Shown here one piece after another: positions 43,801-51,433 of a stretch of 64,000 nt of DNA. Source of the DNA: Candidatus Aminicenantota bacterium. GTDB taxonomy: Bacteria; Acidobacteriota; Aminicenantia; UBA2199. A program made the position numbers and the translations under genes. The notes beneath the pieces were generated by a model. It was not told the origin of the DNA. It saw only the letters and a list, made by a program, of their open reading frames with translations, and searched no databases. Location: contig JAPKZK010000021.1 of assembly GCA_026393835.1 (NCBI GenBank), positions 1 to 64,000 on the forward strand, written 5' to 3'. Each line of letters opens with the position of its first letter. Position 1 is the stretch's first letter.

Positions 43801-44203
43801 GGGAGTTATTTTCTGCCTGATGCAAAAGGGTGAGAGCGATGGAAATGAAGAGGTTAACCCGTTGAACCCTTATTTCCTGGTATACATTCGTGATGACGGA
43901 ACGGTTCGCTATAATTATACCCATGCAAAGCAGATACTGGAAATATTCCGGCTGCTCTGCCAGGGCAGAAAAACACCTTATGAACCACTTTGTAAACTGT
44001 TTAACGAGGAAACCCGGGATGGCGATAACATGAATAAATACTCCGGTCTTTTGAAAAAAGCCGTGGATGAAGTGGTGCGGGTCTTTAAAAAGAAAGGCCG
44101 CCAGAGGTTGACTTCCGACAGGGGCGCGCTCCTGGCCTCTAAAGTCAAACAACTCAATGAAATGGAAGACTTCGAACTTGTCACCTGGTTGATTGTGAGG
44201 TAA
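40865..44203 (+). CDS. PLD-nuclease and SNF2-type helicase protein of a defence operon
   Basis: A 1112-aa protein. Residues about 20-180 form a phospholipase D-like nuclease domain with an HGKLYH catalytic stretch near 120 and GSSNFTANGLGLGG after it. The helicase core follows: Walker A IIADSVGLGKTFEAL near 267-281, Walker B VVIDESHNF near 360, LMLSATPVNN, and the C-terminal motif NPVRIIQRFGRIDRLG near 820. Such fusions occur beside restriction methyltransferases in defence islands. It probably translocates on DNA and cuts it. The methyltransferase gene is 44 bases downstream. Confidence 0.85.
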   Translation: MLNSAIRDNRNHGTVGDFLKQIILKNSDVAIVSAYFTIYAYHHLKGNLDGISKLRFLFGEPTFIKAMDPDKVNPRDFKIEDDKLSIPLESRLKQKKIAQECSEWIKSKTEIRSMVKPNFLHGKLYHVRQESGIEMAIAGSSNFTANGLGLGGSKNIELNLVIDSNREMKELKEWFDAIWNDRTGLVEDVKDQVITYLQQLYIENDPEFIYFKTLFHIFESYLDEQKKGGLLDERTGFFDTEVWNMLYDFQKDGVKASINKIVKHNGCIIADSVGLGKTFEALAIIKYFELRGERVLVVCPKKLTGIWTIYQASQNHALNPFMKDRFGYTVLYHTDMGRESGRSDANGIDLENFKWGAYDLVVIDESHNFRGNPMESVKDDGKVKMNRAKWLMEKIIKSGPKTKVLMLSATPVNNSLRDLRNQIAFITEGKPDALFESCKIKDIDLTLKNAQTQFTNWADPKKNPQRNQKQLLEKLDSSFFKLMDELTIARSRKHIKGHYSIESMGKFPERNKPHSVYPEIDLNNRFPSYDGINRQILAYKLSVFNPSAYVKADRQQKYEAMAATQVLNFRQGDREHFLIGMMKVNFLKRLESSIKSFEISLDRTIRKIENLEKKITEFLRSKQESQDESLDILTPDEEEWEENGDDIDQWQVGKKLKFNLADLELEQWLADLKNDRDALIGLLNNAQAVTPERDAKLNELKTLISQKIQAPINAANKKVLVFTAFADTARYIHDNVKDWCRKELGLHCALVCGSFTRTTLGKNDYDSILSNFSPISKNRSKITSVIQTEEIDILIATDCISEGQNLQDCDYLINYDIHWNPVRIIQRFGRIDRLGSINENIQLVNFWPTRDLDNYINLKERVEARMALVDVTATGEDNILNTEQIQDLISDDLKYRNRQLIKLKEEILDLEDMDETVSLTDFTLDDFRIGLLNFMENNKKRLQDAPLGLYAIVPSPSGEYAGLLENSDFSASEKEIIKPGVIFCLMQKGESDGNEEVNPLNPYFLVYIRDDGTVRYNYTHAKQILEIFRLLCQGRKTPYEPLCKLFNEETRDGDNMNKYSGLLKKAVDEVVRVFKKKGRQRLTSDRGALLASKVKQLNEMEDFELVTWLIVR

Positions 44204-44247
44204 AAAACAATGAAAAAGGATTAGCTATTATAAGGAGAAGATAAACA

Positions 44248-47200
44248 ATGGTCGAAGCTGAAATTAAAACCAGGATTCGCGAAGCCATCAACGGTTTCTC
44301 AAACGAAAATTTATCCGCTAACGCGCTCAAACTTTTCCAAACGCTCGGTTACAACACCGACCGGCAAAATCCATTCACCGAACGAACCTTCCGCTTTTTC
44401 AAAGAAGAATTTCTTGAGGGAAATACTTGTTTCAATGAAGAAAAAGCAAAAGCTAAAGAGTGGAAAGAGGTTGACCTCTTGTTCCAGCTCACAAAAGATG
44501 AGGTCGCCGGTCCACATGGAGTAATGGACGCCGGGCAGGTAAACCGGGGCCAAATGGAATCCTATCTCTTCTTTGCCATTGAACTAACGAATGCGGGGTG
44601 TTCCAGGACTACACTGGCGCAGATTACCCGACAAGTGAATAAAGTCTTTGCCATGCCGGTAATGATTCTTTTCAAAACCGGGGGCAGCCTTACGCTTGCC
44701 ATCATCGATCGCAGGCTGCATAAACGCGACGAGCGCAAGGATGTATTGGAAAAAGTCACCCTCATCAAAGATATCGATATTGCAAATCCCCATCGGGCGC
44801 ATATTGAAATCCTGTTTGATCTGTCCCTCGATGAATTGAGACGAAAGCATGAGCACGAGCAAAAACACAAACTCAGCGGTTTTGAAGAATTGCACAAAGC
44901 CTGGCGGAAGGCGTTGGATACCCAGGAACTCAATGAACTGTTTTTCAAGGAACTTTCCGACTGGTATTTCTGGGCCATGCAGAACGTATCGTTCCCGGAT
45001 GATGTTGAGAAAAATGAAAGCACCCGCAATGCCACAAGCCTTATTCGCCTGATTACCCGCATTGTTTTCATCTGGTTTATTAAAGAGAAAAAACTTGTAC
45101 CTGATGTGCTTTTTGACCGTAAGGCCCTTGGCCTTATCTTGAAAGAATTTTCTAAGGATAAAAACTCCCATGGCTACTATCAAGCCATTCTTCAAAACCT
45201 CTTTTTTGGAACACTCAACCAGGAGATGAATGAACGCGGTTTTGTCAAAGACGGTCCATTTGTTGAAAACAGATCAACCTATGGCGTGAAAAACCTTTTC
45301 CGTTATGCCGACCGGTTCTCTATCGGCGAAGATGAAGCCCTCGCGTTGTTTAAAGATATCCCGTTCCTGAACGGCGGCCTTTTCGATTGCCTGGATAAGG
45401 AAAACGATGAAGGTAAAGTGCAATATGCCGACGGATTCTCCCGGAACCCAAAAAAACAGGCCATTGTCCCTGATTTTCTTTTCTTTGGTCCCGAAGAAGA
45501 ATGCGATCTCAACGCTGTATACGATACGAAGAATAAAAAATATGAAGTTAAAGGACTGATCCATATACTTTCCGGCTATAAATTTACCATTTCCGAAAAC
45601 ACGCCGGTAGAAGAAGAGATCGCCCTTGACCCCGAACTCCTGGGTAAAGTATTTGAAAATCTCCTGGCAAGTTACAACCCTGAGACTCATTCTACTGCGC
45701 GGAAACGGACCGGTTCCTTTTATACACCGCGTGAAATAGTGGATTACATGGTGGATGAATCGTTGATGGCCATCCTCACCCCGGCCCTCTCCAAAGGAGA
45801 GGGAGAAGACCTCACCCCGGCCCTCTCCAAAGGAGAGGGGGAAGACCTCACCCCGGCCCTCTCCAAAGGAGAGGGGGAAGACCTTACCCCGGCCCTCTCC
45901 AAAGGAGAGGGGGAAGTACCGGGCTATATTACGACTTCCCCTGACATCTACAAAGTACTAAAACCACTTACTATTGAAAATCGACAGCATGCTACCGAAG
46001 CCGAAGCAATATTATGGGAAGAACTTAGAAACAGAAAGTTAGGTTTCAAGTTTAGAAGACAGCACCCGGTCGATAAATATATTGTGGATTTCATATGTCT
46101 TTCAGCCAATTTGGTGATTGAGGCTGACGGTGATTATCATAATTCGGAAGAACAGCGGGAAAGTGATAAGGTACGGACTGAGCGTCTTCAAGACCTGGGC
46201 TACCGCGTATTGCGATTCAAAAATGAGTCCATTCTCAAAAATATTCAAAACGTTTTGTCTTCTATCAAAACTGCCCTCTCCAATCCCCCCTCGCCTTTGG
46301 AGAGTGAGTCAGGGGCCCTCTCCAATCCCCCCTCTCCTTTGGAGAGGGGGCCAGGGGGTGAGGTTAAACTCCGCCACCTGCTCAGTTATTCGGAAAATCC
46401 CAATCCATTCAATCCCAAAGAAACCGAAATTTTGATTAAGGCAATCGATGCCTGCAAAATCCTGGACCCCGCGTGTGGTTCCGGCGCTTTTCCCATGGGT
46501 ATACTCCACAAACTGGTTCATATTCTCCACCAACTGGACCCCGGAAATAAACTGTGGAAAGACAGGCAAATCGAAAAAGTGCTGGCGGTGGATGACGCGG
46601 CGCTGCGTGAACATATGGTTGGCGATATAGAAGCGGCCTTTGAGAACAATGAACTGGACTACGGTAGAAAGCTTTATCTTATTGAAAACTGCATTTACGG
46701 TGTGGATATACAGCCCATTGCCATACAAATCAGCAAGCTCCGTTTCTTTATATCACTCATCGTTGACGAGGATGTAAATCGCGATAAAGAAAACTATGGT
46801 GTTCGCAGCTTGCCGAACCTGGAAACCAAGTTTATCGCGGCCAATACATTGATTGGCCTGGATAAACCGGAACAGCGGATGTTGAAAAATCCGGCAATCG
46901 ACAAATTGGAAAAAGAGTTGAAAGAGCTTCGGCATCGCTATTTCAGCGCAAAGAATCGCACGGAAAAGCTTGCCTGCCAGAAAAAGGATAAAACCTTGCG
47001 GCTAAAAATATCCGATTTACTTGTTTTAGATGGTTTTCCAAGAGAAGCGGCCAAACAAATTGCCGACTTTGACCCATATGACCAGAATGCCTCCAGCCCG
47101 TTCTTCGATTTCGAATGGATGTTCGGGCTAAAGGCAGAGAAAGCGGGTGATGGTGTCTTTGATATAGTGATCGGGAATCCGCCGTATGTGCAAATTCAAA

Positions 47201-48642
47201 ACTTTTCCGGGATGCAGCAGCAGAAGGATTGGGAAAGGCAGAATTATGAAACGTATGCCAGGACCGGGGACGTGTATTGCCTGTTTTATGAGCGGGGATA
47301 CCGCTTGCTGACGGCTGGTGGTGTGCTGACGTATATAACGAGCAATAAGTGGCAGCGGGCGAATTATGGGAAGGCGATGCGGAAATTTTTCATGGCGAAT
47401 GGCGCTATTTCGCAGTTGATCGACTTTGGCGATTCGCCCATTTTTAAGAATGCAACAACATATACAAATATCCTGGTCTGGCATAAGGTCACCCGGGAAG
47501 TCAAAGCCAGGGCATGGGATTTAAGCAAGACATATGCAAGCGATGTATCTCTTAAAGATTTGCTTGCGCAGCAAGGTGAATGCGAGCCTTTGTTCAATGA
47601 AGAATCGTTTTTAATTCTCACAAATGAGCAGACGGCAATCAAGAAACGAATCACAGAAATCGGTGTACCGTTGAAGGATTGGAATATTTCCATTAATTAC
47701 GGAATTAAGACCGGGTTGAATGAAGCGTTCATTATCGATAGGAAGAAGAAAGATGAACTGATTGCCAGGGACCCGAAGAGTGCCGATATTATAAAACCCA
47801 TTTTAAGGGGACGCGATATTAAGCGGAATAAAGCCGAGTTTGCGAATTTGTGGGTGATAATTGCTAAGTTCGGTTTGCATGAAGATATAAAGAAAAAATA
47901 CCCGGTTATTTTTCAACATTTAGCAAATTTTAAATCAAGACTTGAAGACCGCGGTCAATGTAGATACGGAAGAAGTGGAAATTCGAAGCAAAACCAAAAT
48001 TATCCTGGCCAGCATCATTGGCTTGAACTCGATAACAACCCAAAAGATGATTATACTGCATTGTTTAATCAAGATAAAATTGTTTGGGCGGAAACGTCAA
48101 TGGATAATCAATTTTGCCTGGTCGGAAAGGATTTCTTTCTTGAGAAAACATCTTTCTTTTTAGTCCCCGGCAATAAATATTTATTAGGAGTATTGAATTC
48201 ACATGTGACCCGGTTCTTTTTAGATACGTTGGTTTCCAAGATGCGCGGCGGATATTTTTCCATGTCAAAGATTTATATCGAACAAATTCCCATCCCACAC
48301 ATCGCCGCTGAATCCCAACTCCCCTTCGAAATCCTTGTGGATATGATATTATTCGCCATAGAACATGGCATGAATTCCGATGCTTCCACGCTTGAATGGG
48401 TGATCGACGTCATGACCTACGGACTTTACTTCGAACCCGAAATGAAGAAAAGCCACTGTTATATCAACGACCGCATCGCCGAATTTATCAAACCCTTCAC
48501 GCCGGTGGATACGGACGATTTCAAAACAGAGTATATTAAAACATTTATTAAATTCTGCGATAAAGACGATACCATCCGACATGGCCTGGTTCACAGCCAC
48601 CTGGTAAAACCCGTACAGGTTATCTTAGGAGATAAAAAATGA
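44248..48642 (+). CDS. type IIG/Eco57I-like methyltransferase with an inserted DUF559 endonuclease domain
   Basis: A 1464-aa protein. The N-terminal 400 residues resemble type IIG restriction-methylases. The N6-adenine methyltransferase follows: RTGSFYTPREIVDYMVDESL near 490-510, motif I KILDPACGSGAFPMG near 738-752 and the catalytic VIGNPPYVQ near 975, then a target-recognition region. Between the first two motifs lies an insert of about 200 aa: four 12-residue repeats LTPALSKGEGED, a complete DUF559/Vsr-like nuclease (FRRQHPVDKYIVDFI, VIEADGDYH) and two copies of a SNPPSPLE-type repeat. The insert keeps the frame open. Without it the protein would have an ordinary length near 1270 aa. Confidence 0.85.
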   Translation: MVEAEIKTRIREAINGFSNENLSANALKLFQTLGYNTDRQNPFTERTFRFFKEEFLEGNTCFNEEKAKAKEWKEVDLLFQLTKDEVAGPHGVMDAGQVNRGQMESYLFFAIELTNAGCSRTTLAQITRQVNKVFAMPVMILFKTGGSLTLAIIDRRLHKRDERKDVLEKVTLIKDIDIANPHRAHIEILFDLSLDELRRKHEHEQKHKLSGFEELHKAWRKALDTQELNELFFKELSDWYFWAMQNVSFPDDVEKNESTRNATSLIRLITRIVFIWFIKEKKLVPDVLFDRKALGLILKEFSKDKNSHGYYQAILQNLFFGTLNQEMNERGFVKDGPFVENRSTYGVKNLFRYADRFSIGEDEALALFKDIPFLNGGLFDCLDKENDEGKVQYADGFSRNPKKQAIVPDFLFFGPEEECDLNAVYDTKNKKYEVKGLIHILSGYKFTISENTPVEEEIALDPELLGKVFENLLASYNPETHSTARKRTGSFYTPREIVDYMVDESLMAILTPALSKGEGEDLTPALSKGEGEDLTPALSKGEGEDLTPALSKGEGEVPGYITTSPDIYKVLKPLTIENRQHATEAEAILWEELRNRKLGFKFRRQHPVDKYIVDFICLSANLVIEADGDYHNSEEQRESDKVRTERLQDLGYRVLRFKNESILKNIQNVLSSIKTALSNPPSPLESESGALSNPPSPLERGPGGEVKLRHLLSYSENPNPFNPKETEILIKAIDACKILDPACGSGAFPMGILHKLVHILHQLDPGNKLWKDRQIEKVLAVDDAALREHMVGDIEAAFENNELDYGRKLYLIENCIYGVDIQPIAIQISKLRFFISLIVDEDVNRDKENYGVRSLPNLETKFIAANTLIGLDKPEQRMLKNPAIDKLEKELKELRHRYFSAKNRTEKLACQKKDKTLRLKISDLLVLDGFPREAAKQIADFDPYDQNASSPFFDFEWMFGLKAEKAGDGVFDIVIGNPPYVQIQNFSGMQQQKDWERQNYETYARTGDVYCLFYERGYRLLTAGGVLTYITSNKWQRANYGKAMRKFFMANGAISQLIDFGDSPIFKNATTYTNILVWHKVTREVKARAWDLSKTYASDVSLKDLLAQQGECEPLFNEESFLILTNEQTAIKKRITEIGVPLKDWNISINYGIKTGLNEAFIIDRKKKDELIARDPKSADIIKPILRGRDIKRNKAEFANLWVIIAKFGLHEDIKKKYPVIFQHLANFKSRLEDRGQCRYGRSGNSKQNQNYPGQHHWLELDNNPKDDYTALFNQDKIVWAETSMDNQFCLVGKDFFLEKTSFFLVPGNKYLLGVLNSHVTRFFLDTLVSKMRGGYFSMSKIYIEQIPIPHIAAESQLPFEILVDMILFAIEHGMNSDASTLEWVIDVMTYGLYFEPEMKKSHCYINDRIAEFIKPFTPVDTDDFKTEYIKTFIKFCDKDDTIRHGLVHSHLVKPVQVILGDKK
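45775..45918 (+). repeat. four 36-bp direct repeats inside the methyltransferase gene
   Basis: Units at 45775, 45811, 45847 and 45883, each with the palindrome CCCTCTCC-AAA-GGAGAGGG. They are nearly identical in sequence and flank the left side of the DUF559 insert. Confidence 0.92.
45919..46275 (+). mobile_element. DUF559 endonuclease-like cargo inserted in frame
   Basis: It encodes a full Vsr/EDxHD-fold nuclease domain of about 110 residues within the methyltransferase. The palindromic repeats on both sides (45775-45918 and 46273-46369) are of the same CCCTCTCC/GGAGAGGG family, so cargo and repeats look like one mobile unit. DUF559 proteins commonly stand alone as small genes. Confidence 0.65.
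46273..46369 (+). repeat. right-hand palindromic repeats of the DUF559 insert
   Basis: Two copies of GCCCTCTCCAATCCCCCCTC followed by GCCTTTGGAGAG or TCCTTTGGAGAG, then GGGGGCCAGGGGGTGAGG. After this the methyltransferase sequence resumes with LRHLLSYSENPNPFNPKE. Confidence 0.8.
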
Positions 48643-50021
48643 TCGATGATAGGCTCACTATTATAAAAGATGCTGCCGCCGAATCCGCCGCCGGTGTCGC
48701 TCCCCCGCGAATCGACCGGATCAAAATATCCAATTACAAATACTTTCATGGCGATTTTACGTTTCCCGCTGCCGGCACCTTTCACGGCAAGAACGTTCTT
48801 TTGTACGGTGAAAACGGCAGCGGCAAGAGTTCCATATACAAAGCGTTGGGCTATCTGACCAAATTGAAATTCGACAATATCAATAAAGAGAAGAACATTT
48901 TCAGCGAAGACGGGGAACCGCTGATAGAAATTAGTTTTTCCAACGGACGCGAGATCATTATCGACAGCGATCTCACCGAGCTCCCCGACAACATGGATTT
49001 CCTTAAGGGGCTGTCTATTTTTCGCCCCATGCTCGATTACAAAAGACTGCTCAGCGTTCATTATGCCCCCGTAAGCAATGGCGACGGCATCAATGTCTAT
49101 GATATGCTTCGGGAGATATTCAAACAATATTCCGTTAAAGACGGCGTCGTGCTTTCAGATATTAAGGAACCACCCGTTTATTTTGAAACGCTGCAAAAAA
49201 TCGTAAATGATGTTCTTATGGAAGAGGCAAATACCTATATCCGCTATTTCGAATCCGATTTCAAAATCAATCGTTTTGTTTTTAAACAGGAGTTTGCCGC
49301 AGACGGCAGCTTGAGGCCGGTCATTAATATCGAAATCGACTTTAAAGAAACCGTTCTTGAAAACTATCATACATTTCTTAATGAAGCGCGGCTTTCAGCG
49401 TTGGCCATTTCCCTCTATTTCGCGGCTATCCGCAAGCTCCTCGGCACACTCAAAACCGATTGCCTGAAATTATTAGTGCTGGACGACCTGCTCATCAGCC
49501 TCGACATGAGCAATCGCCTGAAGTTGCTTGAAATTCTGAAAACCCAATTCACGGATTTCCAGGTTTTCCTTTTTACTCATGATAAAGAGTTGTTCGAAAT
49601 ATACAAGAACAAAATGGATTGGGAAAAGTATGAAATATATCCCGATGAAGTCGATGGTATTCCAAAACCTTTTCTCAAGCCCTACGATTCAGAAATTAAA
49701 CGCGCCAGGACGTATTTTGATAAAAAAGAACTCGATTGCTGCGCCATGCTCTTGAGAAAAGAGTTTGAAAGATTCTTGAAATCATTTCTAGCCCCCGAAG
49801 AACAGAGAAACAAGCATGGCGAAGAATTAGACCTTGCCGGTCTTATCTCAAGGGTTATATCCAAAAGCACCGGTGAACCCAAAGCGATTCTTGAAAGGCT
49901 TGACAGCGATCGTAAACACCTTTTCAATCCTTCGTGCCATCATGACAATAGGAATATTTATACGAAAGAAGTAAAGACGGCAATCGATGACCTGGAAAAA
50001 TTGGTAGCGATCCTGAGATAG
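48639..50021 (+). CDS. SMC/RecF-like ATPase of the defence operon
   Basis: A 460-aa ABC-type ATPase. Walker A is VLLYGENGSGKSSIYK near residues 53-68, the signature-like stretch is ARLSALAISLYFAAIRK near 250-266, and Walker B is LKLLVLDDLLISLDMS near 277-292 with the switch histidine LFTHDKEL. The middle is helical and C-terminal residues 340-460 (FERFLKSFLAPEEQRNKHGE) are unlike known nucleases. The ATGA overlap with the methyltransferase gene shows one operon. It may act as a sensor or motor for the nuclease proteins. Confidence 0.75.
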   Translation: MIDDRLTIIKDAAAESAAGVAPPRIDRIKISNYKYFHGDFTFPAAGTFHGKNVLLYGENGSGKSSIYKALGYLTKLKFDNINKEKNIFSEDGEPLIEISFSNGREIIIDSDLTELPDNMDFLKGLSIFRPMLDYKRLLSVHYAPVSNGDGINVYDMLREIFKQYSVKDGVVLSDIKEPPVYFETLQKIVNDVLMEEANTYIRYFESDFKINRFVFKQEFAADGSLRPVINIEIDFKETVLENYHTFLNEARLSALAISLYFAAIRKLLGTLKTDCLKLLVLDDLLISLDMSNRLKLLEILKTQFTDFQVFLFTHDKELFEIYKNKMDWEKYEIYPDEVDGIPKPFLKPYDSEIKRARTYFDKKELDCCAMLLRKEFERFLKSFLAPEEQRNKHGEELDLAGLISRVISKSTGEPKAILERLDSDRKHLFNPSCHHDNRNIYTKEVKTAIDDLEKLVAILR

Positions 50022-50068
50022 CACTGCGAAGAATTAACACGACGAAATCTCCCTGCCCCTGAAGTCCC

Positions 50069-50131
50069 TGAATTTTTTTCCTCCAGGCCCCACGATTACA
50101 CCTTTCATCACGGCCCCAACGAACCAAAGAA
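50069..50131. repeat. 63-bp direct repeat, copy 1
   Basis: From TGAATTTTTTTCCTCCAGGC to CCAACGAACCAAAGAA. A second copy at 50779-50841 differs at two positions. The two copies bracket the 21-bp array and a hairpin. Minus-strand translation gives GRDERCNRGAWRKKI in both, but no complete gene is seen. Confidence 0.85.
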
Positions 50132-50198
50132 TAGACAAACACAAGACATTCGGGACAGTCAAAGAATAACCCCCTAAGCCCGGAATCTCTTCCCCTAT

Positions 50199-50534
50199 GT
50201 GGGTGGAACCCTTCCCCCAGGTGGGGCAACCGTTCCCCTAAGTAGGGGAAACCCTCCCCCAAGTGGGGGAACTCTTCCCCCAAGTGGGGGAAACTCTCCC
50301 CCAAGTAGGGGAACCGTTCCCCTAAGTAGGGGAAACCTTCCCCCAAGTAGGGGAACTCTTCCCCCAAGTAGGGGAACTCTTCCCCCAAGTGGGGGAACCT
50401 TTCCCCCAAGTCGGGGGGACCTTCCCCTAAGTCGGGGAGCACTTCCCCTAAGTGGGGGAAACATTTCCCTGAGTGGGGGAACTCTTCCCATAAGTTGGGG
50501 AGATATTCCCATAAGTGGGGGAAACCTCCCCCTG
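50199..50534. repeat. array of 16 tandem 21-bp units (locus 3)
   Basis: Sixteen units of 21 bases such as AGTGGGGGAACTCTTCCCCC. Each has an almost perfect dyad, TGGGGGAA-CTC-TTCCCCCA. The variable centre (three bases) and the base before the G run differ between units. Long open frames on both strands follow from the period and are not genes. Confidence 0.9.
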
Positions 50535-50778
50535 CCCGGGGAACCAAAAGGAAAGGGTGGACTTTTTCGTTTTTCTCTTAGTTTCCCGAATTTTAATTAA
50601 CAAAAAGAAAGGTTAGCATATGGTTACCCGAAAATGTATTGCGAAATGCGCAAATTAGTAGGGAACAGGCTTTGCCTGTTCCTTTAAATGCTTTTTTGGA
50701 ATAGGCGCTGCCTGTTGGCGACACACAACAATTTTCAATATCAAAACATCCATGGCTTTTCGAATTGCCTCTTGATTC
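50535..50778. other. spacer with a terminator-like hairpin
   Basis: GGAACAGGCTTTGCCTGTTCC (50662-50682) followed by TTT is a good hairpin. Nothing else in this stretch looks like a gene. Confidence 0.5.
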
Positions 50779-50841
50779 TGAATTTTTTTCCTCCAGGCTC
50801 CACGATTACACCTTTCATCACGGCCCCAACGAATCAAAGAA
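50779..50841. repeat. 63-bp direct repeat, copy 2
   Basis: Matches copy 1 at 50069 with two differences (GGCTCC for GGCCCC and GAATCAAAG for GAACCAAAG). The 710-base distance and the array between them suggest an insertion or duplication unit. Confidence 0.85.
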
Positions 50842-50995
50842 CCGCAACCCCGTTACATTTCCATTTATTTGCAGTGAAAAATACAAATGCAGCGCTGCCG
50901 TGCGACTTATCTGCAACGAAATGCCAACCTGCATCGTGTTTTCCTGGTTTTTTAGTACCGGGAAGCCATGCGGAATACTTTTTAAACTTCATTGC

Positions 50996-51024
50996 TTGCA
51001 ACTTCCATTCCATTCTGGTAAAAT
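50996..51024 (+). promoter_or_regulatory. promoter giving a probable leaderless transcript
   Basis: TTGCAA (50996-51001), 17 bases, TAAAAT (51019-51024). The next ATG is at 51031, where transcription itself should begin. No ribosome-binding site lies between. Confidence 0.5.
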
Positions 51025-51030
51025 TTCAAC

Positions 51031-51306
51031 ATGTTGAAAGCAGAACTGGAAAAGTATCTAAAACAAAAAGTGGTACTGGATACGAGCTCCTCGTGGGTGT
51101 ACATCGGGGTGCTGGAAGAAGTGACCGACCACTGCGCCGTGTTGTCCGATGTGGATGTCCACGACAGCAAAGACACTCCCACTTCTAAAGAAATTTATAC
51201 CTGGCAAAGCGCTGCCTCGGGCGTCAAAGCCAACCGCAACCGAACCTACGTCAACCTCCAATACCTGGTCAGTTTCTCTCCCCTGGACGACGTCAAAAAG
51301 TTCTGA
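51031..51306 (+). CDS. small conserved-looking hypothetical protein, possible Sm/SH3-like barrel
   Basis: A 91-aa protein: an N-terminal helix (MLKAELEKYLKQKVVLDTSS) followed by short strands (WVYIGVLEEVTDHCAVLSDV) and a polar C-terminal half. The strand pattern with a turn before VDVHD resembles small Sm-like or SH3-like barrels that bind RNA or peptides, but I do not recognise the family. The promoter position suggests a leaderless mRNA. It stands alone before the receiver-domain gene. Confidence 0.55.
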   Translation: MLKAELEKYLKQKVVLDTSSSWVYIGVLEEVTDHCAVLSDVDVHDSKDTPTSKEIYTWQSAASGVKANRNRTYVNLQYLVSFSPLDDVKKF

Positions 51307-51433
51307 TAATCTCTCCATCATTTGAAAATAAATTTTTTTTCATAAAATAAAGAGGAAATCGGTTGAATTTTACCCATTTGTTTGATATCTTATACTCTTG
51401 TCATTATTCCTTAGGTCGTAGTGAGGTCGAAAT

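Noticed and set aside
40865..50021. BREX or DISARM locus
   Set aside because: The marker genes (pglZ, brxC, brxL; drmA, drmB) are absent.
49924..50600. Open frames in the third 21-bp array (GEEFPYLGEE repeats)
   Set aside because: Again an effect of the period; the array is the feature, not a gene.
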